Positions 45,000 through 56,442 of a stretch of DNA of 64,000 nucleotides are shown here, piece after piece. The translations under genes and the position numbers were made by a program. Source of the stretch: Channallabes apus (Eukaryota; Chordata; Actinopteri; Siluriformes; Clariidae); assembly GCA_030522415.1 (NCBI GenBank), contig CM060107.1, forward strand, positions 8,013,770 through 8,077,769, in the 5' to 3' direction. Below the pieces are notes generated by a model. That model made no database searches and had not been told where the DNA came from. It saw nothing but the letters and a program-made list of their open reading frames with translations. How positions within the stretch are numbered: the stretch's first letter is position 1; the number at the start of each line of letters is the position of its first letter.

Positions 45000-46510
45000 C
45001 AAACAAACAATAAAAAAAATTAACCAATAAAAAGTAGGTTAGTAGGCTAATGGATAAAAATAATAAATGGATAAAAATTATATTCAGAGATGTTTTATGT
45101 CTAATGTAACATTTATAGTAACATTTTACATGAAACGGCTTCCTCTTAGAAACAGGCTAGCCTGTTATTAAAGACGTAATGTTAATTACGTTAATGTTAT
45201 TAAAGACGTAAAAAAAAAAAAAACACCCACAGCTCATTACATTGCACAGAAAGCACAAAGCGGACTTCCATATACAGTATATTAAATATAAATACAATAC
45301 AATACAATAATAACATATTCAACCAAGCACATGCATATATACAGTAAACATGTGATGTGCAGCTGCATTACTGTCAGCGCTTTACCATCATAGGAAACTA
45401 ATCAACACCTTCTGACCTACGACAAACCCGAACTTCACAGACATTCCTGTCTCTATGTGTCCCTGACATCGTCAGTAGCCAGGATTATTACAGAGGTAAC
45501 AATAGTGTGAGTGATCACTGAACCCTGTCATTGCCTCTTTCGTTCAGGCTGGGAACACGCTCAGGTACAGGCTCAGCAGAGGGAAATAAAGTAGCAGGTA
45601 ATACCCACCCGGGGGCGCAGCCCTGCTCACGCTCCGACGGAATGGGTTTGACTGCAACATACTGTACAGCTTACAGCCATCCTACGCAGCAGTCCAGGGA
45701 GGAATTCAGGGTTCTTTGAAATAAAATGATGTCTTCGCTTGAGATTCAGAAGTATACCTGTGTGTATAAGGAACAAGATGTTGGTTCCTATTAGGGCAAG
45801 TAACTATGTGTCACATAATGCATACTTCAGAGCTTTAAAAGATATGCCTATGATTATACTGTATTTAATGTACCAAAGATCCAGAACTTTAGAGTCTGAG
45901 GATTTCACATATTTCTCTATATAAAGGACTAAGAAAGTTCTTGTTGTGTATAAACTAACTATTCTGAAAAGAAATGAATAGCATGTTTTGGTTACATGCT
46001 CATATGATCATATTCCCCAGCACATCATGTCAGGAAAATGTGACTCAATGTTCTTTAAAGAACCAACACCAAGACGTTAAGGCCAGTAGAGATGATAAGT
46101 TATTCTAGCTGTTCTTGTAACTAATTTGCATTCCTGAAATTCACTTGAATGTTAATTCAAACTGAAAGGAAGCTAGTGAAGAAAATCCATTTCAGACATT
46201 TAACCTTGCTCTTGACCTTGACCCTGTTTGGATCGATTAAAAAAATCTGCCGCTTATATAGAAATTATCATTAAAATTGTAATCCTACAAACACTCCTAC
46301 AAACTCAAAGATGTGATAAACAAGGCCATACGGATAGTTCTTGTAGACTTGTAGAGTAATGGATGTGGTTACAGTTTGTGTTTTGAAATGTTACAGTAGG
46401 CCTTGTGATTGCTCAGGCGAACTCCAGTATACAGTACATGTGTGACATTATGAGTAATACTGACATAACATGAAAATTATAATTCTGGCTATTGCTGGGG
46501 TATTTCCTTT
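45000..46510. other. Intergenic sequence, no gene seen
   Basis: Unique sequence with an (AATAC)n-like patch near 45290. ORFs of about 60 codons here show no recognisable domain. Confidence 0.5.
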
Positions 46511-46516
46511 TTATGA

Positions 46517-46727
46517 CAGCACAATGGCTTAGTAATTAGCACCTTAGTCACCTTTCACTTCCAGGTCCTGGGTTCGATTCCTGCGTCGGGTCTGTGTGCA
46601 TCGAGTTTGTATATTCTCCCCGTACTTGATGAGTTTCCTCTGCATTCTCTGGTTTCCTCACACAGCCCAAAGACATGCAGATGAGGCTAATTGGCATTCC
46701 CAAATTGCCTATAGCGTGTGAATGTTG
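46517..46727 (+). mobile_element. DANA/Mermaid-like SINE, 3'-truncated
   Basis: Plus-sense, diverged head (ATGGCTTAGTAATTAGCACC), GGTTCGATTCCTGC, and body to TTGCCTATAGCGTGTGAATG. Confidence 0.75.
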
Positions 46728-46796
46728 ACTGTCCTACCAAATACCAAATCCAAGCACTTAAGTGCATTAGTGTAGCAGGGGGTTATCACTCACGTA

Positions 46797-47336
46797 CTCA
46801 TCTTCTTCACCACTTTATCCTGTATTTAGGGTCGCGGAGGTCCTGGAGCCTATCCCAGGAGACTTACGGCACGAGGCATGGCACACCAGGGTGCCAATCC
46901 AACGCAGGGCACGCACACACATACTGTACATAGACAACCTCACACACTCATTCACACACTATGGGCAATTTGGAGACGCGAATTAACCTATCCCACATCC
47001 TGTGTTCCGGGTCGCGGGGGACCTGGAGCCTATCCCAGGAGACTTCGGGCACTAGGCGGTGTACACCCTGGACAGGGTGCCAATCCATCGCAGGGCACAC
47101 ACACATTCACACACTCACACACTACGTGCAATTTTTTTTTAGGAACGCCAATTAGCCTAACCTGCATGTCTTAGGAATGTGGGAGGAAACCGGAGTACCC
47201 AGAGGAAACCCACCAAGCACGGGGAGAACATGCAAACTCCATGCACACAGAGACGGGAATCAAGCCTGGCCGGGGAATCGAACCCAGACCCTGGAGGTTC
47301 AAGGCGACAGTGCTAACCACTACACCACCGTGCCAC
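46797..47336 (-). mobile_element. Two DANA/Mermaid-like SINE copies in tandem
   Basis: 46797-46993 is a minus-sense copy lacking its head. At 46994 a second, complete minus-sense copy begins, running to the head at 47336. The 3' modules (AGGAGACTT..GGCAC, CTGGACAGGGTGCCAATCC) therefore appear twice in the same direction. One copy may have inserted into the other. Confidence 0.82.
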
Positions 47337-47449
47337 CACAGGTGATTATATAGAGTTTTTTTTAAAGAAAAGTCCTGGATGGCTTGAACGCTCTTCATCG
47401 ATATGATCAATGTCAATATCTTACATTCTAAATAATTTTTTTCAGTCAC

Positions 47450-48570
47450 CCCCCCTTTGTGTCCAGATTTGAAGTCTCTTCTGATTTTATCATGTTATAA
47501 TAATGATCTAACCACAGAACTGGAACGAATCAAAGCCTCAGATGTGAACAGGTACTGTTCTAGGACGTCCTCGTGTTACCCACGCTGTCACCAGCGGCGC
47601 TCTTTCTCTCCAGCTCTGCAGGATTCTACATAATTTAACTCAGTTTGTCATTCAGTCACATCGTGTCCGTTTTTTTTCCTCAGATTCTTGGAGCCGTCAG
47701 TTGGAAAGGTTTCTGCTGCACTTCACAGTCCTCCTCTGTCTCTTCTCATGGAACACTGGCACTGGTCGTGTTTTCATCTAGCAGGGCCCCCTGTAATCAC
47801 GACCTGGTGTTCTGATTTCTTAGCTCAACATGCTGCTGAAAAGAAAACACCTCAATACTGGCAGGCAGAGCAGACTCTCTCCCGTACCCGCTGAGCCTCG
47901 GTCCAGCTCGGATATCAGACCTGTGGTGAAAAATGTGGGTGAGAGATGAGAAGAACGCAAGTACGAGAGAGAAAAAGGGAGAGCGGGGTCTCTGCTAGAC
48001 ATGATATCAAAAAGCATCAAAAAATTGGGAGTCAATTCAACTCCCCATGGATGATGGTCTGGAGTACTGTGGGGATTTTGAGAGATTTGGGATTAGCATA
48101 GACTAGATGTGCTAATTTACTGTTCCAAATGTCCTGCCGTGCAAACATGGTGAATACACCGAGTAATTTTAGATAAAGAATGGAGACAAAAATAAAATAA
48201 AAAATAAATAAGAAAGCTATGTGATCTTCACTCTGCTTCCTTTCAAAATTGACAATGATAAATAGGTAGCAAACCTGTACTGGGTCTAAACATAGCTCCT
48301 GTTTTATCCAGCTCCAGCTTCAGACAGACATGTGTTTAAAGAGGTAACATAGGGTCTGACATTTAAGGAAATTGCTCAGCCCGGTACTAGAACAGAGCTG
48401 GACCCAATTAAGCACATAAATAATGCCGCCAACATATTCCCTTCACTGTTTCTCACTAGTTTACAGCATTATCATCCGGAAAGAAAAAAAATTGTATTTA
48501 GATGTAGATGCTTCATGGATGATCTACACCATTAAATGTAACTATAATGAGTAGAACATAGACTATGTCT
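47450..48570. other. Intergenic sequence, no gene seen
   Basis: Mostly unique, slightly GC-richer between 47560 and 47960. No domain was recognised in any frame. Confidence 0.45.
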
Positions 48571-48587
48571 TTTTAGATATCGGATGA

Positions 48588-48698
48588 GTTGAGTGTTAGG
48601 GACATGGCTGGAGGGCCCACCAGGGGCAGCTTGGTACCGCTGGCGTTTGAACCTCCAATTAGTAGTCCAACATCTAAACCACTGAACTTACCCGGCCC
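48588..48698 (-). mobile_element. HpaI-like SINE fragment, diverged
   Basis: Minus-sense GGGGCCGGGTAAGTTCAGTG head, GTTTAGATGTTGGACTAC and a GGTTCAAACGCCAG-like box B. Tail missing. Confidence 0.5.
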
Positions 48699-49613
48699 CA
48701 TTTCCAACCACAGATCATTCAACAGCTGCCAAAAGTGATCTAAAACTCTGAGAAGGCTGGCCAACTGCAGATTGTCAAGGGCAGAGCTATCTACCCTCTT
48801 CCACATACAGTACATGATCTCCCATCTACATGAGGCCGAGTATGCCCCTCCCACTGGGAGAGCAAGGCCTGTTTTTTTCTCTCGTGGCCACCAAACAGCT
48901 GTGGCAGCCATACAGTAATTGTTGGTAGTTAGCTGTAAACATGTTTATTATTCAGCACAGGGATACATAACAGTTCCTAATCGCATATGGTAATGAATTC
49001 CAGTATTTGTGATCATGAAGTACAGTACAAGTATTTGCAAAAACTATTATTGTAGTGGATAGTTCCAGCTCTAATTCCAGCTTTTACAACCCAAAGTGTT
49101 CCATGCTTTCACCTGATGGAGGAAAAAAAAACATGACAGGTTTAGACCTGGCCCACGTGACCCTCATCAAGAGCAAAGAACATGAAAGTCTTCCAGTGAG
49201 AAGTCAGAAAGGTTTTGAGCAGCTCATGTGGAGTCTTCATTTTGGAAACACCTAAAGTAAAGGCATCTCTGCCCAGGAGCCTAGAGGGGGAAAAAATCAA
49301 AAAGAAAGAGAAAAAAAAAAGGTCTGAAAAAAGAGGGGACTGCACAGGAGAACAGCCCAGGAGATTACAACTCAAACAGTACTTTTTTCACAAAAATACA
49401 GGCAGCAAAAAAGCCAGTGATACCTTGTGAACTGCCTTTCAGACAATGGTACTGAATTGCAATTGGCCGAAAGCAGTTGGATTAAATTAGATTGAAATAT
49501 AGAAAAATTCCAAAACTCTTCTTTTGACTAGCAAGGATGCTATTCAGGTCAGGAAATGAGCTTTGTAGGATACCACTGAAATTTGTACATTGTAATTATT
49601 AGTAGCATTATAA

Positions 49614-50598
49614 TAGGGCTGCAACAACGAATCGATTAAATCAATAAAAATTAATTACTAAAAGAGTTGACAATGAATTTCATAATCGACTCGTTGTATC
49701 GCGCGACGCGGAGACATTTTATTATTTAAAAAAACTTTAGTTTAGCGCGGAGTGAACACCGCACTGATGCTTGCAGAGTCTGGCGCCTCATAGAGAGGGC
49801 GGAGCAAAAAAAATAACAAGCGGAGGTAGAGGAAAGATACATGGCAGAGGCAGAGAAATTTGTAATGGGGTAATCAACTCCCCTGCTGGGTCGTAGTGCG
49901 TGTCTCTCACAGGTATAATCAACATCCGTGCACGCGTGTACTATTTACTATTACACTGTGACCACATAAAACACATTTTATTTTGTGTCTCTATTCGTGT
50001 ATACAGTGCGCATGTAAAGCAAAAACAAGTCTCATTAGAGAGGTTAAAGATCCATTTTCTCTCTCTGCTCAAGGCTTAGCCTGTTCTGACTTTGCCAGAC
50101 ACACAGACCCCTCCTACTATCACCTTTACAGATGCACACACTCTTTCTCTCTGCTCTACACAGAAACACTGCTCTGTTGCGATTCTTTTCAAAGGTAAAG
50201 TGCAGCTTCATTTGTTTTATTTTTACTTTACAGCAGTGATTCCATTAGTGTGTTTTTAAATATTCTGTTTAATTTACGAGTGTTTGGGAATATGAGCCAC
50301 TTCTGGAACGAATTATGCTCGTAATTCAAGCACTGAACTGTATATATTTGGCAGATGTAAAGCACACTGTACATGTCTATTTTTTGTTAGTCCATTTTTA
50401 TTTAATTTTAATATTATTATAACAGCTCAAGGAACAACATGTTTGTGCACTTTCTCAAGATTTCAGTTCTGGTTTTGGGAATTGGAAATTTGGGGTTGGA
50501 AATTAATGCTTATCTTGTTATTATTTTTTTATTCGATTCATGTAAAAAATAATCGACAGATTAATTGATTATTAAAATAATCATTAGTTGCAGCTCTA
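49614..50598. mobile_element. hAT-type non-autonomous DNA transposon with 8-bp target duplication
   Basis: CATTATAA occurs immediately outside both ends (49606-49613 and 50599-50606), the 8-bp duplication expected for hAT elements. The left end TAGGGCTGCAACAACGA and the reverse-complemented right end TAGAGCTGCAACTAATGA form imperfect terminal inverted repeats, with further AT-rich complementarity including ATCGATTAA-like words. The 985-bp inside has a short ATG run (M-A-E-A-E-K-F) near 49841 that could be the relic start of a transposase, but no long ORF. It depended on a transposase from elsewhere. Confidence 0.85.
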
Positions 50599-50622
50599 CA
50601 TTATAAGATGTATCATTAGTGG

Positions 50623-50834
50623 TGTCACGTTGTGTGCCTGTGATGGCCGTGTGATGGGCACTGCCCACTAGACATGCACGTACACATTCATTCCATTCTT
50701 TTCTTTCCGTCCCCCTTCCTTTAACCATTTCATTCCCATTTTATCCTAAATAAATTACCCCTTTTCCCGTAAGACCTCTCGTTGTGTCCGTGCTTTATGG
50801 TGGGTCCGTGCAACAGGGGGTCAAACCCATTACA
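50623..50834. mobile_element. Candidate solo LTR
   Basis: The sequence begins TGTCACGTTG, ends CCATTACA, and is flanked by GTGG on both sides (50619-50622 and 50835-50838). An AATAAA signal lies inside at about 50749. TG..CA ends plus a 4-bp duplication fit a solo LTR. At 212 bp it is short, and no internal retroelement genes are nearby. Confidence 0.4.
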
Positions 50835-51072
50835 GTGGTTGGCATATTAGTTCATAAATAAGATCTCTAAAAAACAGAATACATGGTTTTGTATTGTAGT
50901 GCCAATTAATATCACCACTTCTGACTCAACAATGAACAGTTTCGATGAACCAGTTGTTCCATGAGAAGGACACTGCACAGGCTGTTCAGCCACGTTAAGA
51001 AAAACTTCAAACTGCAGGTAATGAAATTGCTAAGTTCAAAGTGAACAGTAAACGGTGTAAGGAACCAGTTAA

Positions 51073-51235
51073 CACTTTTAACAATGGTCATTGTCTCAAA
51101 GCAGCTTCACAAAATGAAAAGAAGATTATGGAAATGTATAGGATGGCAATAGGAAAAAACCTTGAGAGGAACCAGACTCAACAGGGAACCCATCCTCATT
51201 TAGGTGAAAACAGTTCAGCACAGTTCATAACAGGA
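51073..51235 (-). mobile_element. L2 LINE 3' end fragment
   Basis: Minus-sense TTTTGTGAAGCTGCTTTGAG, then GGTTCCCTGTTGAGTCTGGT; partial L2 tail. Confidence 0.8.
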
Positions 51236-51429
51236 CAACAGTTTATCATTTTTGCATGTGTTACCAGAAATTCACATGGAGGAAGTGATGTCCACTTTGC
51301 TGGCATTGCAGGATGGAGGTATTTTGTTGGGTGAAGTTCCCTTAATTGATATTCCTAGAGCAGGTAGTAGGGAGCACTGCTTATGTACACTGTGGAACCA
51401 GGGCTTTAGTGATAAAGGTGAGTAAACTA

Positions 51430-52300
51430 TGAATTATGTGCAATTAGATATTCAGCGCTAGTCAGGGAAGGGTAAATAAACTCCAGTCAGAGGTTGGTAA
51501 AAATGAGTCAGCAGGGAGTAAATGCTAGTCAGAAGTGAGTAGACTCTAGTCAGAGAGGGGAAACGCTAGTCAGAGGTAGCTAATCATTAGTCAGAGGTAC
51601 ATAAACACCAAGCAGAGGTAAGTTAATTTTAGTCAGAGGTGGGTAAATGCTAGTAAGAAGTGAATAGACACTAGTCAGAGGTAGGTGAATGCTAGTCAGA
51701 TTCGGTAAAACAACAGTGAGAGATGAGTAAATGCTAGTCACTGAAGTGAATAAATGCTATGCAGAGGTGTTTCAACACTAATCAGAGGTGAGTAAATGCT
51801 AGTCAGAGGTGAGTAAATGCTAGTCGGAGGTGGGTAAATGCTATTCAGAGGTGAGTAGATGGTAGTCAGAGGTGGGTAGATGGTAGTCAGAGGTGGGTAA
51901 ATGCTAGTCGGAGGTGGGTAAATGCTATTCAGAGGTGAGTAGATGGTAGTCAGAGGTGGGTAAATGCTATTCAGAGGTGGGTAAACGCCACTCAGAGGTG
52001 AGTAAATGCTAGTCAGAGGTGGGGAAATGCTATTCAAAGGTGAGTAAATGCTAGTTATAGGTGAGTAAATGCTAGTCAGAGGTGGGTAAATGCTAGTCAG
52101 AGGTGAGTAGATGGTAGTCAGAGGTGAGTAGATGGTAGTCAGAGGTGGGTAAATGCTAGTCGGAGGTGAGGTAATGCTAGTCGGAGGTGAGTAAATGCTA
52201 TTCAGAGGTGAGTAGATGGTAGTCAGAGGTGGGTAAATGCTATTCAGAGGTGGGTAAACACTACTCAGAGGTGAGTAAATGCTAGTCAGAGGTGGGGAAA
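51430..52300. repeat. 21-bp minisatellite, left block
   Basis: About 40 head-to-tail units of GTGAGTAAATGCTAGTCAGAG with point variants (GTGGGTAAATGCTATTCAGAG, GTGAGTAGATGGTAGTCAGAG). It is degenerate at the left and tight from 51780. The 21-bp length keeps frame, so the minus strand is open for 99 codons as a seven-residue repeat (L-T-S-I-Y-S-P type). That ORF is a by-product of the array. Confidence 0.95.
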
Positions 52301-53004
52301 TTCAATTCAATTCAATTTTATTTATATAGCGCTTTTAACAATGGTCATTGTCTCAAAGCAGCTTCACAAAAGTGAAAGAAATTTAACAAAAAAATAAATA
52401 AATAAATAAAAAATAAAAATAATAAAAATAATAAATAAATAAAATAAATAAAAATAATAATAAATAATAATAATTATTATTATTATAGAAAAGAAAATAA
52501 TTGGAAGTGTGTATGTGTGAGAAAAATGTGCAGATAATAATAATAATGAGACGAATGAATGAAATTTATCTGATGAGCAAGCCAAGGGTGACGGCGACGG
52601 TGGCAAGGAAAAACTCCCTGAGATGGCATTAGGAAGAAACCTTGAGAGGAACCAGACTCAACAGGGAACCCATCCTCATTTGGGCGATAACAGATAGAAA
52701 TGATATAACATCTTGTGTGTTGTGCAGGTGAAGATTCAATATGACAGAAATTATTTAAATTGACATGAAGACCAGTTCAGCATAGTGACGAGTCAGTAGG
52801 TGCAGAGGGCAGATGAGCTGAATCCAGCTGGAGCTGGTCCTTCTCTGGATGCCTCAGGAACCTCGCAGGGTCGGCCTTTGTCTACTGAAGCTGGCAAAAT
52901 CTCCCGATGCCTCGGGATGGGTAGAGAAATACAGAACAGATGGGGAGAATTAGCGTAGTTGCCATTCGGGATAGATGTACTGGAGTATGAGATTATGGGA
53001 TGAG

Positions 53005-56000
53005 TTATGTGTATGCCAGATTAAAAAGATGCGTCTTGAGTCTACTTTTGAACTGAGAAACCGTGTCTGCTCCCCGGACACTGTCTGGAAGGCTATTCCA
53101 AAGCTTTGGAGCTAAATATGAAAAAGCCCTACCCCCTTTTGTAGATTTTGAAATTCTGGGAACAACCAGAAGTCCGGAGCTTTGTGATCTTAAGGCGCGT
53201 GGTGGATTGTAGCGTATCAGAAGACTGGTTAGGTATGTGGGAGCTAAACCATTTAAGGCCTTGTATATAAGTAATACTATTTTGTAATTTATTCTAAACT
53301 GAACAGGTAGCCAGTGCAGGGATGATAATATTGGGGTTATATGATCATATTTGGCGGCGCGGTGGTGTAGTGGTTAGCACTGTCGCCTTGCGCCTCCAGG
53401 GTCTGGGTTCGATTCCCCGGCCAGGCTCGATTCCCGTCTCTGTGTGCATGGAGTTTGCATGTTCTCCCCGTGCTTGGTGGATTTCCTCCGGGTACTCCGG
53501 TTTCCTCCCACAGTCCAAAGATATGCAGGTTAGGCTAATTGGCGTTCCTAAATTGCCCGTAGTGTGTGTGTGAGTGTGTGTGTGTATGTGTGTGTGCCCT
53601 GCGATAGATTGGCACCCTGTCCAGGGTGTACCCCGCCTAGTGCCCAAAGTCTCCTGGGATAGGCTCCAGGTCCCCCGCGACCCTGAACACAGGATTAAGC
53701 GGTATAGAAAATGAATGAATGAATGAATGATCATATTTTCTGGATCTAGTGAGAACCCTGGCGGCTGCATTTTCGATTAACTGAAGCTTGTTTATTGAGG
53801 ATGCAGGACAACCACCTAGTAATGCATTACAATAGTCCAGTCTGGAGGTCATGAATGCATGAACTAGTTTTTCTGCATCAGATACGGATAAGATGTTCCT
53901 AAGTTTAGCAATATTTCGAAGATGGAAAAAGGCTGTTTTTGTTATATTTGAAATGTGATTTTCAAAAGACAAGTTACTGTCTAATATTACGCCCAGGTCT
54001 TTTACTGCTGAGCTGGTAGTAAAAGTACATCCTTCTAAGCGCAGGCTGAATTGTGAAAGCTGTTGTGTGCTGGTTTTTGGGCCAATAAGTAATATCTCTG
54101 TCTTATCTGAATTTAATAAAAGAAAGTTATTGGTCATCCAATCTTTTATGTCCTGGACACACTCAGTTAATCTAGACAACTTGGGTATTTCGTCTGGTTT
54201 AGTTGAGATATATAATTGGGTATCATCAGCATAACAATGGAAACTAATCCCATGTCTTCTAATGATGTTACCCAAGGGAAGCATGTATATTGAGAACAAC
54301 AGAGGTCCTAAAACTGCCCCTTGTGGGACCCCATATTTCACTGGCATTACACCAGACGGTTCTCCATTTAGATCTACAAAATGGTAGCGATCAGACAGGT
54401 AAGATCTAAACCATTTTAATGCCTGTCCCTGAATACCTATATAATTTTGTAAGCGATCTATGAGAATATTATGATCTATTGTGTCGAATGCAGCACTAAG
54501 ATCGAGCAGGACTAGCAATGAGATGCAGCCTTGGTCTGAAGCTAAAAACAAGTCGTTTGTAATCTTAACTAGTGCAGTTTCTGTGCTATGATGGGGCCTG
54601 AAACCTGCCTGAAATTCTTCAAGGATGTTGTTATCCTGCAAGAATGTGCATATTTGAGCGGATACTACTTTTTCTAGTATTTTTGATATGAACGGAAGGT
54701 TTGAAATCGGTCTGTAATTTGTTATTTCATTTCAAATTAGATTTTCTAAGAAGCGGCTTAATAACTGCTACCTTGAAAGGGTTAGGGACGTGACCTAGAT
54801 GTAATGAAGAATTAATAATGTTTAGAAGTGGCTCTCCAACCGTAAGCATTACTTCTTTTAAAAATCTGGTTGGGATTGGGTCTAACAGGCACGTTGTTGA
54901 TTTAGCCAAGGTGATAAGTTTATACAGCTCTTCCTGTCCTATACCTGTAAAGCACTGAAAATCTAAATGTGAAGCTATAGGCTGAACTGGATCGTGAGAT
55001 ACTATTAGAGGTTGAACCTACATTAATTTCTTCCTGATATTATTGATTTTTTCATTAAAGAAGTCCATAAAGTCTTCACTTCTAAACTGTGATGGGATAC
55101 TCTCTGCGGGCATCTTAGGTTTTGTTAGGCGAGCCACTGTACTAAATAAGAACCTGGGATTATTTTGGTTTCTTGCTATCAGTTGGCTAAGATGCTCAGT
55201 CCTAGCAGTTTTTAGAGCCTGTCTATAGCTGCACATACTATCTTTATACGCAATTCGAAAAACTTCTAATTTAGTTTTCCTCAATTTTCGCTCGAGGTTA
55301 CGGGTTGCTCTCTTTAGGGCGCGAGTATGACTGTTGTACCATGGTGCAAGTGTTTTATCTCTGACTTTTTTTAATCTGATGGGAGCAACAGTGTCTAATG
55401 TACTGGTAAGAATAGTGCCCATGCTGCTAGTCACTTCATCTAGATCATCTGCATTTAGGGGTCTAATAAGAAATTGGGACAGATCCGGCAGATTACTTGT
55501 GAATCTGTCTTTAGTAGTGGGATTCATATTTCTAACAGATTGATAACGTGGGGAGACACAGCTAATCTGTTCTACGGGTAGAGTATATATCAGGAGGTGA
55601 TGATCTGTGATATCATCACTTTGAGGTATGATCTCTATATTAGAGACATCTATACCATGGGATATAATTAAATCTAGCGTATGATTAAAGCGGTGAGTTG
55701 CTCCAATTATATTTTGTTTAACCCCAAAGGAATTTAGTAAATCCATGAATGTGAGTGCTAAAGCGTCGTTAGCATCATCTACATGAATGTTAAAGTCTCC
55801 TACTATCAACACTTTGTCAGAGTTAACCAATAGGTCTGATAGCAGATGTCCAAATTCTTTAAGAAAATCGCCATATGGCCCCGGGGGTCTGTACACGGAG
55901 GCCAGGGTAAAATATAGCAAGGGTTTATTACGTATTTCATTTAGGGCAACATTAATGATAAGCACTTCAAATGAATTAAACCTGGGCCTTATTTTCTGGG

Positions 56001-56346
56001 TAACAGTGAGTACATCATTGTAGATAGTGGCGACACCACCACCGCGACCAATTAGACGGGGCTCGTGCTTATAGAAATATCCTGACGGAGTAAACTCATT
56101 CAGACCAAAATATTCATTTGGTTTAAGCCAGGTTTCGGTGAGACAGAGTGCGTCAAGGCAATAATCTGAGATAATTTCATTAACAATAAGTGCTTTAGGC
56201 GCAAGGGATCTAATGTTGAGTAGTCCAAACTTTAGAGGTGGATTTTGACTACTTATTTTGCCTTTTTCTGGTTTTCTGGTTATCAGATTGTTTCGGGCAA
56301 ATTTAACGAATTTATTCTTTTTTCTCACTATTCGGGGAACAGACAC
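53005..56346 (-). pseudogene. L2 LINE ORF2 (endonuclease/reverse transcriptase), nearly intact but interrupted
   Basis: Residues 1-442 (56346-55018) hold the APE-type endonuclease: L-L-N-I-R-S-L, L-T-E-T-W-L, V-Y-R-P-P-G, V-G-D-F-N-I-H and I-T-D-H-H-L. One in-frame TAG (55020-55018) follows; the frame then stays open through F-K-V-A-V-I-K-P-L-L to 54727, where a small indel shifts it. The RT continues with [36 protein letters not shown] and the catalytic [14 protein letters not shown] splits the frame at K-Y-D-H; beyond it (53352-53005) the C-terminal part reads on to TAA at 53007-53005. The defects are one stop, one frameshift and the insertion. Confidence 0.88.
53353..53726 (+). mobile_element. 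DANA/Mermaid-like SINE, full length, inserted in L2 ORF2
   Basis: Starts GGCGGCGCGGTGGTGTAGTG, has box-B-like GGTTCGATTCCCC, a (GT)n stretch, and a (TGAA)n tail. ATGATCATATTT at 53341-53352 is repeated at 53727-53738, a 12-bp target duplication. It postdates the L2 insertion. Confidence 0.92.
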
Positions 56347-56442
56347 AGTTTCTATAGGACAAGCTATGTGTGTGCGTCTATCACTATGGTGAGTTGTGAT
56401 GTGGCTAATATGTTTGGAATCTACAGTATGACTTACCGCCAG

